The position numbers and the translations under genes are program-made. The notes under the pieces were generated by a model. It had not been told where the DNA came from. It saw only the letters and a list, made by a program, of their open reading frames with translations, and did not search any database. DNA of 64,000 nucleotides from the NCBI GenBank assembly GCA_035578905.1, contig JAQJVL010000329.1:62001-126000 (forward strand), given 5' to 3'. Below are positions 49,708 through 61,009 of this stretch, one piece after another; the stretch's first letter is position 1; each line of letters starts with the position of its first letter. This DNA comes from Stictocephala bisonia (Eukaryota > Arthropoda > Insecta > Hemiptera > Membracidae).

Positions 49708-49912
49708 CTGAAATAAACAATCACACTCCAATTATGGACATGAAAACATAAACATCCAAGAGTTTAATGTAAATGACAAGAGTTAGATGCTTGTTCAGTA
49801 TTCGTCTTAGACGTTAGGCTGTGAGGGGTTTGGCCAGCGTGTTTGAAGAAATGGGCATCATCCACACGCTCTACTATTAAAGTCCAATGAATACTTATGT
49901 CTAGACAATAAT

Positions 49913-50347
49913 ATGTCTAACATTAATACGACAATCGTGTTAGCTCTAGACGATAAGGTGGCTAATGGTAATATGGGAATAGTGTCATTTGTAAACGATA
50001 AGGAGTCTAACAATAAAATTACAATAGTGTTATTCATAAATTATAGGGTGTCTAACATTGATAAGGAAATATTGTTATCTCTAGATGATAAGGTGGCTAA
50101 AGATATTTTGGTAATAGTGCTATTTGTAAATGATAAGGAGTCTAACAATAAAATTACAATAGCGTTATTCATAAATTATAGGGTGTCGAACAATGATAAG
50201 GAAATATTGTTATCTCTAGATGATAAGGTGGCTAAAGATATTTTGGTAATAGTGTCATTTCTTAACGATAATATGTCTAACAATAATATGGCAATAGTGT
50301 TATTTTTTAAAAACAATGCGTCCAACAATCATATTGCAACAGATTAA
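49913..50347. repeat. 45-bp tandem repeat with a 135-bp higher-order unit, in intron 2
   Basis: Units such as gataaggtggctaa..atagtgttat repeat about every 45 bp, and blocks of three (135 bp) are nearly identical (around 50035-50170 and 50170-50300). Because 45 is divisible by 3, one plus-strand frame remains open for 144 codons. It lies antisense within an intron of the hexapeptide-repeat gene and has no promoter or signal peptide, so it is annotated as a repeat. Confidence 0.8.
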
Positions 50348-50879
50348 TCTCTAAACGACAGTTGTCCAATAATAATATGGCAATAGTGTTATCCCTAGAC
50401 ATGGTAGACATATCAAATACGTCAGCTTGTATTAACATAATGACCATGTTATAGTTTAATTAGTTTTTTTAATGTAATATATAAATAACGACTGAAACTA
50501 TTTGCTATTCGTGTACTAAACGTAACAATTTATATAATGTTCCAATTTAAATTAATCATGAGTTATATACTTTTATTTTTATATCAATTCGAATCTTACT
50601 AATGTCTCGCAAGAGAATACACAGACATATCTAGGAGAGAGGTTGGAGTTGGGAATGGGCTTCTTGGTCTCTCATAATGTGTCACTTACTAGAATGGATA
50701 TTTAAGGTATCCTTCGTAATAGGAATGTTTACGTAGAATGAACATTTAAAATTGATTGGACAATATTCAGGACTCTGAGATTGTAATTTAAAAGAAACCT
50801 AATAAGCGCGGGATCTTTGTGAAAATTATAGACTTAAAACAAATACATTTTATAGGTTTGAACTAACAAGGACTTAGAA

Positions 50880-51235
50880 GAATCCTGAAGATCTACTGGC
50901 TAGAAACTATCAGAAATGAAGAGTTAGAGAGAAGATGTGGGTAAGATCTGGTAGCAATGACAATCAAAACAAGAAAATTCAACTGGATTAAACATACTCT
51001 CTGAAGAGCACAAGATAATATCAGTAAACAAGCCCTTGATTGGGACCCACAAGGAAAAAGAAGACGTGGAAGACCAAGAGTTACGTGGAGAAGAACTGTG
51101 GAAAAATAAATAGAAAGAGAAGGCAAGAACTGGGGAGAGATCTAGCAAATGGCTCAAAATCGTGTCAGGTAAAGGTCTTTTGTTGTGGCCCTACGTCTCA
51201 CAAGGATTAAAGGAAATAAGTCATTAAGTCAAGGC
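50880..51235 (+). pseudogene. RTE-like non-LTR retrotransposon C-terminal fragment, in intron 2
   Basis: Plus-strand pieces read KQALDWDPQGKRRRGRPRV followed by TWRRTVEK, the conserved C-terminal block of RTE/craTA-like LINE proteins (WNPQGKRRRGRP..TWRR), with stops before and after, then NWGEI and a VALRLTRI ending. Only the last 110 or so codons remain. It is in the opposite orientation to the host gene. Confidence 0.75.
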
Positions 51236-51310
51236 TCGTGATGTCTTTAATTGTTCATCCCAGTCAAAGTACTATATTCCTTGATATGTAGTTGGGGTGA
51301 CAGTTTATAC

Positions 51311-51459
51311 CTGATGTCTCTGTCGCTGTAGGGGTCGTACAACCTGCCTCCCCGCCGGTAGCCCTCCCTCAGACCCCTGGGCAGAAACACGGGGTTGATG
51401 AATCCGTTGTATGTCTGGCTCCAGGCGAGACCCATCATCGTGGCTACCACCATCACCAC
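51311..51459 (-). CDS. Secreted hexapeptide-repeat protein, exon 2
   Basis: Flanked by an acceptor (gtttataatag, ending at 51460) and a donor (CATCAG|GTATAAAC, exon end 51311). Its frame reads VVMVVATMMGLAWSQ, the hydrophobic core and cleavage region of a signal peptide, then TYNGFINPVFLPRGL and YRRGGRLYDPYSDRDI. The length, 149 bases, leaves two bases that pair with one base of exon 3 to keep frame. No good initiator is needed here because an upstream exon supplies the first codons; an internal ATG at 51453 is the alternative start but would give a very short signal peptide. Confidence 0.75.
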
Positions 51460-51689
51460 CTATTATAAACACACACAAGAGTCACATCGTAGTTCTCCAG
51501 TTTTGCTGAACACGAAGAACATTTCCACTTTATTGAACATAATTCATTCAAAGTTTAGACAGTTTTGTTTTCACTTATGCTATCAACTGAAGTAATTTTT
51601 CCGCAATTTCTTTTCGCTGACAATAGGATAAAGTTTATTTATCATAAAAAAATTCTAGTGACTAAAATGTTTTTTATAGTTTTTTTTTT

Positions 51690-51835
51690 ACTTCACTTGC
51701 CAGTTCACATGGGCCTGCTGGCTTGTAAATGAAATTTGTTCAACGAGAAATGAACCGACCGTTGGCTCAGTGGGGATTCGGACCTTGAAAATGCCTTTCG
51801 CCTTAGCCACTTAGCCACCACGCCGGCCAGGGTAT
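51690..51835 (-). mobile_element. tRNA-derived SINE (family A) in intron 1
   Basis: On the minus strand the head reads gtggtggctaagtggctaag (A-box region) and, at tRNA spacing, ggtccgaatcc, close to the B-box consensus. The body (cggttcatttctcgttgaac, then acaagccagcaggcc) recurs in diverged form at 61665-61790. A candidate polymerase III transcript, not a functional tRNA gene. Confidence 0.75.
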
Positions 51836-51839
51836 TTTG

Positions 51840-52230
51840 CTTTTCTCTACTCTTCAGATTACGCGTGCAGTAAAAGCAGTTGTTTGCAAGTAAAAAAATC
51901 ATGCCAATTCTTGTTTATCTAACCTTTGAGATGAAGACATTGCGATTTAGACGAAAGTAAAATATGAAAACTGTCAATTATTGATGTACACATAAACAAG
52001 TAAGTTAATATTGCGAACTTCTACTCGCGAACAGTTACGGATATTAGCTATAACGCAGTAGTTTACATAACTTACTTTTGGCAAACAACAGTTATATTGA
52101 AATATAATGGTAGTAACTAATATTTTTTTACAAGGAGATGCATTTTGAATATTGTACTGACTTTTGCTATGCTATTGTACGGTCACAATTTTCGATTTAT
52201 GAAAATGAATTTGAAATGCATTGTGAGCCT
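51840..52230. other. Intron sequence, nothing recognised
   Basis: AT-rich spacer within the putative first intron of the hexapeptide-repeat gene. Confidence 0.45.
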
Positions 52231-52863
52231 ACTGTCGGCACAGAAATTATGTGCACCCGAGTTTGAAGCGATTTTTTTAAGAAACTAAGAGGCCTATGAA
52301 AACTCCAATCATACAATTGTTTTCCCTGTTTAATTGTGCGTTATGACATATGAATTTACAAATTGTATTATAACTTTAAACAATTTTTATCGTGGTTGGA
52401 ACAAAAAAAGTACCGTAATTTTGACTAGTTTTCACTGTACATCAAACTTACACCGTTATTACTAAAAAACAGTTCATGTAGCGCATTTATATATTTTAAT
52501 ACGTGATTGATAGGAATGTTTCCAATATGTTTTAGAAATTTTAGAATTTTATATTTTCAAGAAAAAAGTTCTTATCAATGACATAAAAAATTGTTTTCTT
52601 GGCTTTTATAGGTTGTAAAATATACTATTTGGTCTTGTTGTAATCCTTATTCATATATAGTTACGTAATATAATTTTCGTATGAGTAAATAAAATCTGCG
52701 ATTTTAAATAGATTTAACTAAATATAAAATAACTTCAACATTGATAAATTTAAATGAATATAAAATCATTGCATTTACTTACACATATGACAATGTTGTA
52801 TCGTAACTATACATGTCATAAGGATTACAACAAGACAAAGCAATTAATTTTACGACCTCCAGA

Positions 52864-52900
<37 letters not shown>

Positions 52901-53262
52901 AATGTTTCATGTAATTGATAAGAACTTTTTTTCTTGAAAACATAGAATTCTAAAATTTATAAAAATTATTGAAAAGCTTCCTATCAACCACGCATTAAAA
53001 TATAAATGCACTACATGAACTGGTTTTTGAGTAATAAATGTGTAAATTTGATGTACAGTGAAAAGTAGTTAAAATTCCGGTACTTTTTTGTTCCAACTAA
53101 GATAAAAATTGTTTAAATTTATAATACAATTTGTTAATTCATATGTCATAACGAACAATTAAACAAGGAAAACAGTGGTATAATTGGAGTTTTCATAGAC
53201 TTCTTAGTTTCTTAGAAAACAACCTTCAAACTCGGGTACACATAATTTCTGTGCCGATAGTG
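52231..53262. mobile_element. Foldback element with inverted arms of about 430 bp
   Basis: The left end (actgtcggcacagaaattat, 52231) and right end (complement gives actatcggcacagaaattat, 53262) are inverted copies, and homology continues inward to about 52655 and from about 52816, leaving a 160-bp spacer. Arms are about 85-90% alike by eye, with small gaps. TA dinucleotides lie at or near both outer ends, consistent with a mariner-type target but not conclusive. There is no coding frame. RNA from either strand would fold into a long hairpin. Confidence 0.8.
52867..52899. repeat. Poly(A) run of 33 bases
   Basis: Uninterrupted homopolymer inside the right arm of the foldback element; absent from the matching place in the left arm. 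Confidence 0.95.
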
Positions 53263-53869
53263 TATAGTAACTAGATAAAGTGGGTAAAACTAGATGACAT
53301 TATTATCAAAGGAGAAGGTTGAAATGTTTCTAATATCTTACACTTCACTTTTTTGTGTACACGACTATAATCGCAGTTTTGAAATATTGTTTGTAAGCTG
53401 AACCTTCTGCGTAAAAGTCGTGTGGTGACTCGTTAAGCCTCGTGTGTAAAATAGTTATTGTATATGAAGCTTGACGAGTTTTCGCATTCTCAAAATTTAT
53501 ATTCTTTAAATATAAGAAACTAGCATAGTACTCGTCCGTCCTTCGTTAATTTATACTGTGCTTGTTGCATTCAGTAATACAACACGTTGATGAAATAAGT
53601 TAACTCTATGTTGTTTAAACTGTTGTTAATATGATCATGTTTACAATAAAGAAAGTTTATAAAAAATATTTACAGCTTTGTTTCCCTTTGTAAAAATGTG
53701 CACGTTCCTACAGCTTGAAACACGTGAGCGCAAAAGTTCGTTGTGGTTAGGTTTGGTACGATATTTACTTCAGAACTGTGTAAATTGTTTGAAGTAAATA
53801 ACTTCCATTATTCCAACAGCTGAGTAATGAAATTATTACAAACAATTCATTATTGTCAAATTGATATTG
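53263..53869. other. Intron sequence, nothing recognised
   Basis: AT-rich with no gene or repeat array seen. Confidence 0.45.
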
Positions 53870-54085
53870 CGAAAGGGCTTGCATTGATCCTTCTTAGAGC
53901 CCCTGGGGTTCCATGCCCTGTTGGAATTTCAAAATAAAGATAGGTCTATGGGTTAACCAGAGACCCTAAGAATGTCCATGCAAAATTTCAGCTGAATGGG
54001 TTCAGTAGTTTTTGCGTGATTAAATAACACAGACAGACAGACAAACATACTCCATTAGATCTCTATAATATAGTAAGACTATTTC
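53870..54085 (+). mobile_element. Dispersed-repeat tail (RTE-type 3' UTR-like)
   Basis: Contains gcaaaatttcagctgaatgg, agtagtttttgcgtgatt, a cagacagacagac run and a final tataatatagtaagac. This order of blocks is a familiar tail of RTE-class or related arthropod elements. No coding part is attached. Confidence 0.5.
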
Positions 54086-54636
54086 ACTAAGAAACTAACT
54101 ACATTCCCAACCCAGCGTGCTATTAGGATTTTTCGTGAAAGGCGGCTATGGTAAAAATACACGAAATTTATGAACTAACTTTTTTATGATATTTACAGCC
54201 TATTGTATAAATAATGTATTAAATTAATTATCTTTTTATCTCGATTTGACTTAGAACCTGAGTAATTAACCAGTTAATCCGAATCTCAATGTTGTTTTGT
54301 GAGATCACTATGTAGGTAAATTTTTAAAATAAAAACACCCTTCTTGGAAGTGTTGCCAATAACAAAATTAGTCTGGGACCCAAATATTGAATTGTGTTAA
54401 CCCGGTGCAATGGGTGATTTGTAAGCCGTAATGGTTATCGACCGTAGAGCAATGAATAATGTGATCTGCGAAGGTCGGGTGACAGCGGTAATTACACAAG
54501 TGGAAGTGTGACGACAGACCGGGTCGGTCACGAAGTTCTGGGTCAGTGGTCTCCATGATAGGCTTAATACCACCTGTCTGCAACGCAATGTCAGCTACAA
54601 GTAGTTATAAATTAACGGGTAAAATAGAAAACATTG
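54086..54636. other. Intron sequence with a GC-richer block
   Basis: The part 54360-54600 is GC-richer with overlapping short minus-strand open frames (54368-54588) but no recognisable protein feature. Confidence 0.4.
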
Positions 54637-55480
54637 TGTGTAAGATGTAGTGGATGGTCGATAAGCCTCGTATGTAAGAGGCAGTGGGTAGGTCGATAAG
54701 CCTCGTATGTAAGAGGTAGTGGATGAGTCGATAAGCATCGTATGTAAGAGGCAGTGGGTGGGTCGGTAAGCTTCATATGTAAGAGGTAGTGGATGAGTCG
54801 ATAAGCTTCATATGTAAGAGGTAGTGGATGAGTCGATAAGCTTCATATGTAAGAGGTAGTGGATGAGTCGATAAGCTTCATATGTAAGAGGTAGTGGATG
54901 AGTCGATAATCTTCATATGTAAGAGGTAGTTGATGAGTCGATAAGCTTCATATGTAAGAGGTAGTGGATGAGTCGGTAAGCTTCATATGTAAGAGGTAGT
55001 GGATGAGTCGATAATCTTCATATGTAAGAGGTAGTGGATGAGTCGATAAGCTTCATATGTAAGAGGTAGTGGATGAGTCGATAAGCTTCATATGTAAGAG
55101 GCAGTGGATGAGTCGATAAGCTTCATATGTAAGAGGTAGTGGATGAGTCGATAAGCTTCATATGTAAGAGGTAGTGGATGAGTCGATAAGCTTCATATGT
55201 AAGAGGAAGTGGGTGGGTCGATAAGCCTCGTATGTAAGATGCAGTGGGTGGATCGATAAGCCTCGTATGTAAGAGTTAGTGGATGAGTCGATAAGCATCG
55301 TATGTAAGAGGCAGTAGGTGGGTAGATAAGAATCGTATGTAAGAGGTAGAGGGTGGGTAACCTCTTGTGTAAGAGGCATTGGGAAGGTTGATAAGCCTTG
55401 GGTATGAAGGACGATTGGCTGGGCGCTAAGCCTCGGGCTTAATGGGTGAGTGGGTGTGTTAAGCTTTGGATATGCAGAAT
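54637..55480. repeat. 35-bp minisatellite, about 24 copies
   Basis: The unit aagaggtagtggatgagtcg plus ataagcttcatatgt repeats every 35 bp. The centre is homogeneous; both edges carry a different, GC-richer variant (gtgggtgggtcgataagcctcgtatgt), consistent with expansion from the middle of an older array. Confidence 0.95.
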
Positions 55481-55769
55481 GAATAATTCGGATAAACTTA
55501 AACATTTTAGACTCTTTACAGTAAAATGTTTCAGTTAAACTGCCACGTCCAAATTACAGTACTAGCTTCGTTATTGATGTACATACCAAACATAACAGCA
55601 GAAACAAGCTTCTGACACTTGTTACAAAATAATTAAAATATCTGCAAGTTAAAAAATAAACCTCGTTAAGATTTATAAAAAAGATAAATAAGCCAATATT
55701 ATTTAAATATCGTGTACAAATTTGCTATACAAACAATAAATTTAACAGAATAAAGAGGAATGAAATATA

Positions 55770-56838
55770 CAGGTTGTTCCTGAATTCTCGGATAACATCT
55801 CTTGGTTATTGTTTCTGGTTCATTAAAAATCAAGAATATTATATTTTAAATGTCCAGAACACCTTGGATATCTTTGCAGCCGCCAATTTTCTTTTTACTT
55901 TTGAATTTATATCCAAAGGACAAAAAGTTGTGTTACGCTGAAATTTTTACGTTTTTTATGCATAAAAACTATTTTTTTAGAAATTGTCGGTTTTCCTCTA
56001 TCAATTGTTAATTCATTCATTCAGTTTTGAAGTGGCGGCAATATAAAATATTTATCAAAACTAACTAAAAAAACCAATAATTATAATAAACATTACATAG
56101 AATAATATTTTTTAGCAAATTCAATTACAAATCCAGTGATATAACGTTTTTAAAAACCGGATGAAGAATAACAAATAAAGATACCGGTAATTTATGCATC
56201 AGTTTGTACAATGCTATTTGCCAGTACTATGTGTCACACACACGTAACAGCTGTTAACAGTAAAATCATTTGTGATAGTCTTAAATCAGCTGACTTATAC
56301 AACAGTAAAGTTTATGTCAAAACATAATTCAAGACTATCGCAAATTACTTTATTTTTAGCTGTTACATGTGTGTTGCACATTGTACTGTGTACTGGAAAA
56401 TTGCATTGTTCATACTATCACATAAATTATCTTTTCACTGTTATTTTTCATCTGATTAAAAAAAAAAAACGTTGTCGTTGATTTGTTATGAAATTTTCTA
56501 AAACATATTATTCGTGTAATGTGTACTATAGTTATTGGTTTTTGAGTTATTTATAATTAAAAAAATTAAATGGCCGCCATTTTGAAACTATTGATACGGG
56601 AAACGCAATAATTTTCCTGGAAATAGATTTCTATCTTATAAAAGACCATATAATATTCCACCTTATTATACCTTTTTGGTATTTAAATATAAATTGAAGT
56701 TAAAAAAAAATACCAAAACAAAATGTCGTCTGCGAGGATAACCGAGATGGGTTGGGTACTTTAAATTTAATATTTGTGATTCCAAATGAATCAGGAGCAA
56801 TAACTAATAGAGGTATCATAGAGTTCAGAGACACCCTG
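55770..56838. mobile_element. TA-flanked terminal-inverted-repeat element, non-autonomous
   Basis: Bounded by TA at 55768-55769 and 56839-56840. The left end caggttgttcctgaattc and right end (complement cagggtgtctctgaactc) are imperfect inverted repeats of about 60 bp. The interior has another inverted pair (gtgatagtcttaa / aagactatcgcaa region near 56270-56345) and no coding frame. TA duplication and CAGGGTGT-type ends suit the mariner/Tc1 group. Confidence 0.7.
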
Positions 56839-56840
56839 TA

Positions 56841-57672
56841 TAAATAAAAAATAATGCCGTCATAATAAATTTTATAAAAAAATTGTTACTGTATCAAACT
56901 GACGTACAAATGATAATGATCAATTCACACGGTGGACTGCCCTAGATGAGAGGAAACTAGGTGTTTCTGAATCTGGCGGCGATCTGTTGTAACCTACGTA
57001 CTTCGCGAAGCAGGCAAGTTTGCGAGCCTTATACGGCTTGACGGATGGCGAGAAATGTTTTGGCGAGGCCTTGACTGTAATGCCTACATCTGACTGAGAC
57101 TTGTTTGTCTAGCGTCCATGTACGCCTAATGATGCGCCTGACATTTCATGTGGGGGCAGAAAGTTACGACAGGCGGAATGGCATTTTAAACTGGTTCAAC
57201 ACGAAAAATGAAATTACTCTATGAATGATGGATCTGTAAATGTCATAGAATCAGAAAATTCTCCTAATGGTGGACTTCTTTGACGAGCTCGTGAGTCTTA
57301 TTTCTTATATTTACATGGGTACTTTGGCAAATGCCTATATTTTTATTGGATACGTAAAAACTGATGAGAAACGTAATTTGGGAAGTAGAACAAAATCTTA
57401 CATATGCATGATTGAAAGGAAGTCATTGTTAAAAATTGAGTATTGTATAAGTTGCTACTCTGGTATTTCCTTTATTGTACATTCAATTTTGTATGACACC
57501 AATTAATTGTTGGGGTTCCTTCAGTCACAAAGATGCAACCAGAAACACATACATACTTGGAAATAGCTCGTCAGATGTGTGGAAGGCTTTATCATTTCGG
57601 TTTTTTACAATAATGTGTGCAGTTATTTGTATATTGCTCCGGTAAAAACTATCAGCTTTATATGATTACATA
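56841..57672. other. Intron sequence, nothing recognised
   Basis: Includes a GC-richer block at 56930-57180 that could not be assigned, and a 79-codon open frame (57267-57506) without recognisable features. Confidence 0.4.
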
Positions 57673-57674
57673 TA

Positions 57675-58076
57675 CAGGGTGTCCATTTTAACTGGGCAAA
57701 CGTCGGGATCTCAGAGAATATTAAATTTCCAGCGAACTTTAAACGGGAAACTTCAGCTATTTTTTAAGACTAAAAAAAGTGAAATCAAAACTTCAATATT
57801 CGACCGCCATTTTCCAATATGGCGACCAACTATAAAATTTCTAATGAAAAATTTTATAACAAATTTGCATTTCACATAAAATAATCATAAAAAATAGGGG
57901 TTTTCATTATAAAATTTAAAGTTGGTCGCCATATTGGAAAATGGCGGTTGAATATTAAAGTTTTGATTTAAGTTTTTTTAGTCTTAAAAAATAGGTGAAG
58001 TTCCCCATTTAAAGTTTACTGTACATTTTGTAGTTTCTGAGATCCCAATGGTAGCCGAGTTAAAATGGACACCCTT
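57675..58076. mobile_element. 402-bp foldback MITE, almost fully palindromic
   Basis: Bounded by TA (57673-57674 and 58077-58078). The left arm from cagggtgtccattttaactg matches the inverted right arm ending gttaaaatggacaccctt; the match continues through gccattttccaatatggcga to a short centre near 57870. Each half is about 190 bp. No coding capacity. Confidence 0.85.
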
Positions 58077-58080
58077 TATA

Positions 58081-58897
58081 CTGGGTTGGTAACAAGTTTG
58101 GAGACGGTTTATTTTTTAATTATTAATAGGGCAGGGTTTGTTATATTAATATTAATTATTAATATAACTTTACAAATTGTAGTGGGAGCTAAAATCCAAG
58201 TATCAAAAAATTCAAGTAACTCAAAAAGTATTAATTTTATAAAAAAGTAACTTTTTTAGACAGTAAAAAAATTTAATGTTTTATTAATTCTGTATACTGA
58301 ATAACTTATAACATAATCATTGCAAAATTAGATGGAACATACATAGCCTGCGTTTCTCCAGAATGAGCCAATAGCTGAATAATTGATCAAATTTAATTTA
58401 AATAGATTTAGAATAAATAAATTAATGCATTTCAAATAATTTGTTTGTTGTTATTTCATCCATTGTTGATCTGATAGCTCACTCTGGAGAAACACTGGAA
58501 TGCAATAATTGCAATTATTCCATTATTTGTTATTCAATATAAAAACGTAATATACCATTGCACCTCTTTTAAAATTGTTTAAAAAGTTACTTTTCTAACC
58601 TTTTTTATAAAATTAATACTTTTTTAGTTATTCTAATTTAAATATTTGAAATGGCTGCCATTTTGGTATTCACTATGCAAACTTGAACCAAAAGTTTTCA
58701 TTAATAAGGCTAATTATAATAAAGGGTCTACTTAAGTTTTGTAGCATTTGCTTGAATATTAAAAAAAAAAAAAAAACATACAGTCAGATAGACAGTAAAC
58801 AAAAAGAGATAGTCCATTACTTACATTTAGTTTTTGGCTCTTTTTGATTCATGAAACAATATCCCAAAGTTTGTAGCAAGTGTTTTGAAACACCCTG
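58081..58897. mobile_element. Second TA-flanked foldback element
   Basis: The right end (complement cagggtgtttcaaaacactt) and left end (ctgggttggtaacaagtt) are related inverted ends next to TA. Long inner inverted segments include gtattaattttataaaaaag near 58228 and its inverse near 58605, and the tctccagaat / actctggaga pair near 58357 and 58482. It starts only two TA steps after the previous element. Confidence 0.65.
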
Positions 58898-59089
58898 TAT
58901 ATTTAAAAATTAGGGCATATGAAACTATTACTTGAAAATTATATGGTAATTTATTGAAATAGTTGGATTGTTAATTGATACAACTATTTATGTTCAATTA
59001 ATAACTGAACACAATATTCATGTTCCCTGCTACACAATGGATACAAAAGCTTTGGATTTGTTACTGATAACTATAACAACTCTTGAATA

Positions 59090-60110
59090 ATCACTGCACT
59101 AACTTCTACTTAAGAATTGAGTTTAATGCCATGCTAAAACGAGCCACAGTTTTTAGATACATAGCTTTACTAATGGGTATAAAACTTAAGATTTGTTTCT
59201 GCGGCAATTTCTACAGAAGTACAGATTATAAGTCTACGCTTAATACTGGTTCACAGTTTTTAGACATATTGCTTAACTATTGGGTACAAAACTATTGATT
59301 TATTGCTGTGCTAATTGCTACAAAGTGTAGAATGTATTTGTACACTTAAATGAGTTGATAGTTCTACATGTATCGCTATGTAAAAACTTGTATTTATCTC
59401 TGCAGTAATTGCTACAAAAGTATAGAATGTATTTGCACACTTAAATGAGTTGACAGTTAGTTCTACATGTATTGCTATGTAAGAACTTGTATTTATCTCT
59501 GCGGTAATTGCTACAAATTTGCACACTAAAATGAGTTGATAGTTCTACATGTATTGCTATGTAAAAACTTGTATTTATCTCTGCGGTAATTGCTACAAAT
59601 TTGCACACTAAAATGAGTTGACAGTTCTACATGTATTGCTATGTAAGAACTTGTATTTATCTCTGCGGTAATTGCTACAAATTTGCACACTAAAATGAGT
59701 TGACAGTTCTACATGTATTGCTATGTAAGAACTTGTATTTATCTCTGCGGTAATTGCTACAAATTTGCACACTAAAATGAGTTGATAGTTCTACATGTAT
59801 TGCTATGTAAGAACTTGTATTTATCTCTGCGGTAATTGCTACAAATTTGCACACTAAAATGAGTTGATAGTTCTACATGTATTGCTATGTAAAAACTTGT
59901 ATTTATCTCTGCGGTAATTGCTACAAATTTGCACACTAAAATGAGTTGATAGTTCTACATGTATTGCTATGTAAAAACTTGTATTTATCTCTGCGGTAAT
60001 TGCTATAAAAGTATAGAATGTATTTGCACACTTAAATAAGTTGATCGTTCCACATGTATTGCTATGTAAAAACTTTTATTCATAGTTGTGGTAATTGCTT
60101 CAAAAGGTAC
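59090..60110. repeat. 82-bp tandem repeat with older decayed edges
   Basis: The string ctacatgtattgctatgtaa recurs at 59545, 59627 and onward in 82-bp steps. Some edge units are longer, with an inserted aagtatagaatgtat. Decayed relatives extend left to about 59090 and right to about 60110, while the central copies are nearly identical. Confidence 0.9.
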
Positions 60111-60337
60111 ATTACATTCCACGCTAACGAGTTGACATTATATAATGTTTTGCGATACTACTGCTTACAACTTTTTGTTTATTGGTGTGCTAATTGCTAA
60201 AATATAATTGAGTTTATTGCTTGTATATGTCTTTTGCAAATACATTAAAATAAATAAGTGACACTTTATTATGGAATTAGGGAAAAGAATCAATAATTTG
60301 GTATTAGTAGTTCTATGATAACTGGATACCTCCTTAC

Positions 60338-60352
60338 CTGAAAGGTTGCCAT
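60338..60352 (-). CDS. Secreted hexapeptide-repeat protein, putative exon 1 (start codon)
   Basis: On the minus strand ATGGCAACCTTTCAG is followed directly by GTAAGG, a near-ideal donor, so the exon encodes MATFQ and ends in phase 0. Exon 2 also begins in phase 0 with VVMVVATMMG, so joining gives a classic signal peptide of about 19 residues with cleavage near AWS or WSQ. Many insect secreted and cuticle genes have such a tiny first coding exon. The pairing across 8.9 kb is inference; what is seen is the ATG, donor, compatible phase, and a TATA box upstream. Confidence 0.55.
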
Positions 60353-60520
60353 GACTGGTTGCCTGGATCGTGAGTGAACCGTGTATATACAGGTAGTTTG
60401 AGGGAGACCTTGGGTGAACCATTATCTGAGGAGTTCCCCGTGTCCACTCGTCAAATGTTGTGGTCAAGTGGTCACCCAACACCTGTGGACGTGCCTCATT
60501 GGGCTAGGAGGCCTTGGGAT

Positions 60521-60534
60521 AAGTCCTTTTTATA
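60521..60534 (-). promoter_or_regulatory. TATA box of the hexapeptide-repeat gene (putative)
   Basis: The minus strand reads catataaaaagga, a strong TATA box. A start site about 30 bases downstream (near 60500) would give a 5' UTR of about 150 bases before the ATG at 60352. A weaker tatatac at 60383-60389 is too close to the ATG. Confidence 0.5.
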
Positions 60535-60539
60535 TGTAT

Positions 60540-61009
60540 GATTCTTATTTGACTAAGGATTTTGTCTGCGAGCAATCTTGCTGGTGTCCGAAACAAAAGG
60601 TGTGAGACAATTAAGGATATCAGTTTTATGATAATTCTACATATGATTAATAATGACTAGCTGATTGCTTGTGCTTCAATATAATTAAAGGATGAATGCT
60701 GGCTACCATCCAACAGGGACACTTTAGACTTCTCCAGTAGTCCATGCTAATAGCATCCATTGAGCAGACTCTGTTCTTTAACTTACTAAATAAGAGGAAA
60801 ATACAATCTCTTGCCTGAAATCTCTACAATACAGCCCTCAAAGCTGAGCTAAACATAAATTGGTATCGACTCGTACTTCTTTAATATATGTATGAGACGA
60901 GGGGTTGTCACAAGAATTTGACATTATTAATGCTGTATTATTTCATTGCAAGAGAGAGGTAAACTCAAATAAATTCAGTTAAACAGCTGTTTTGATTTGT
61001 ACTACTGTA
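60540..61009. other. Region upstream of the putative promoter
   Basis: No gene recognised. A short stretch (60700-60760) resembles 13575-13620 (cagacttctc.agtagt), probably a dispersed repeat remnant. Confidence 0.4.

Noticed and set aside
51690..51835. Functional tRNA gene
   Set aside because: A- and B-box-like sequences exist, but no complete cloverleaf or acceptor stem could be drawn and the downstream body recurs elsewhere, so it is a SINE.
55158..55505. 115-codon minus-strand open frame
   Set aside because: Translation of the 35-bp minisatellite and its flank.
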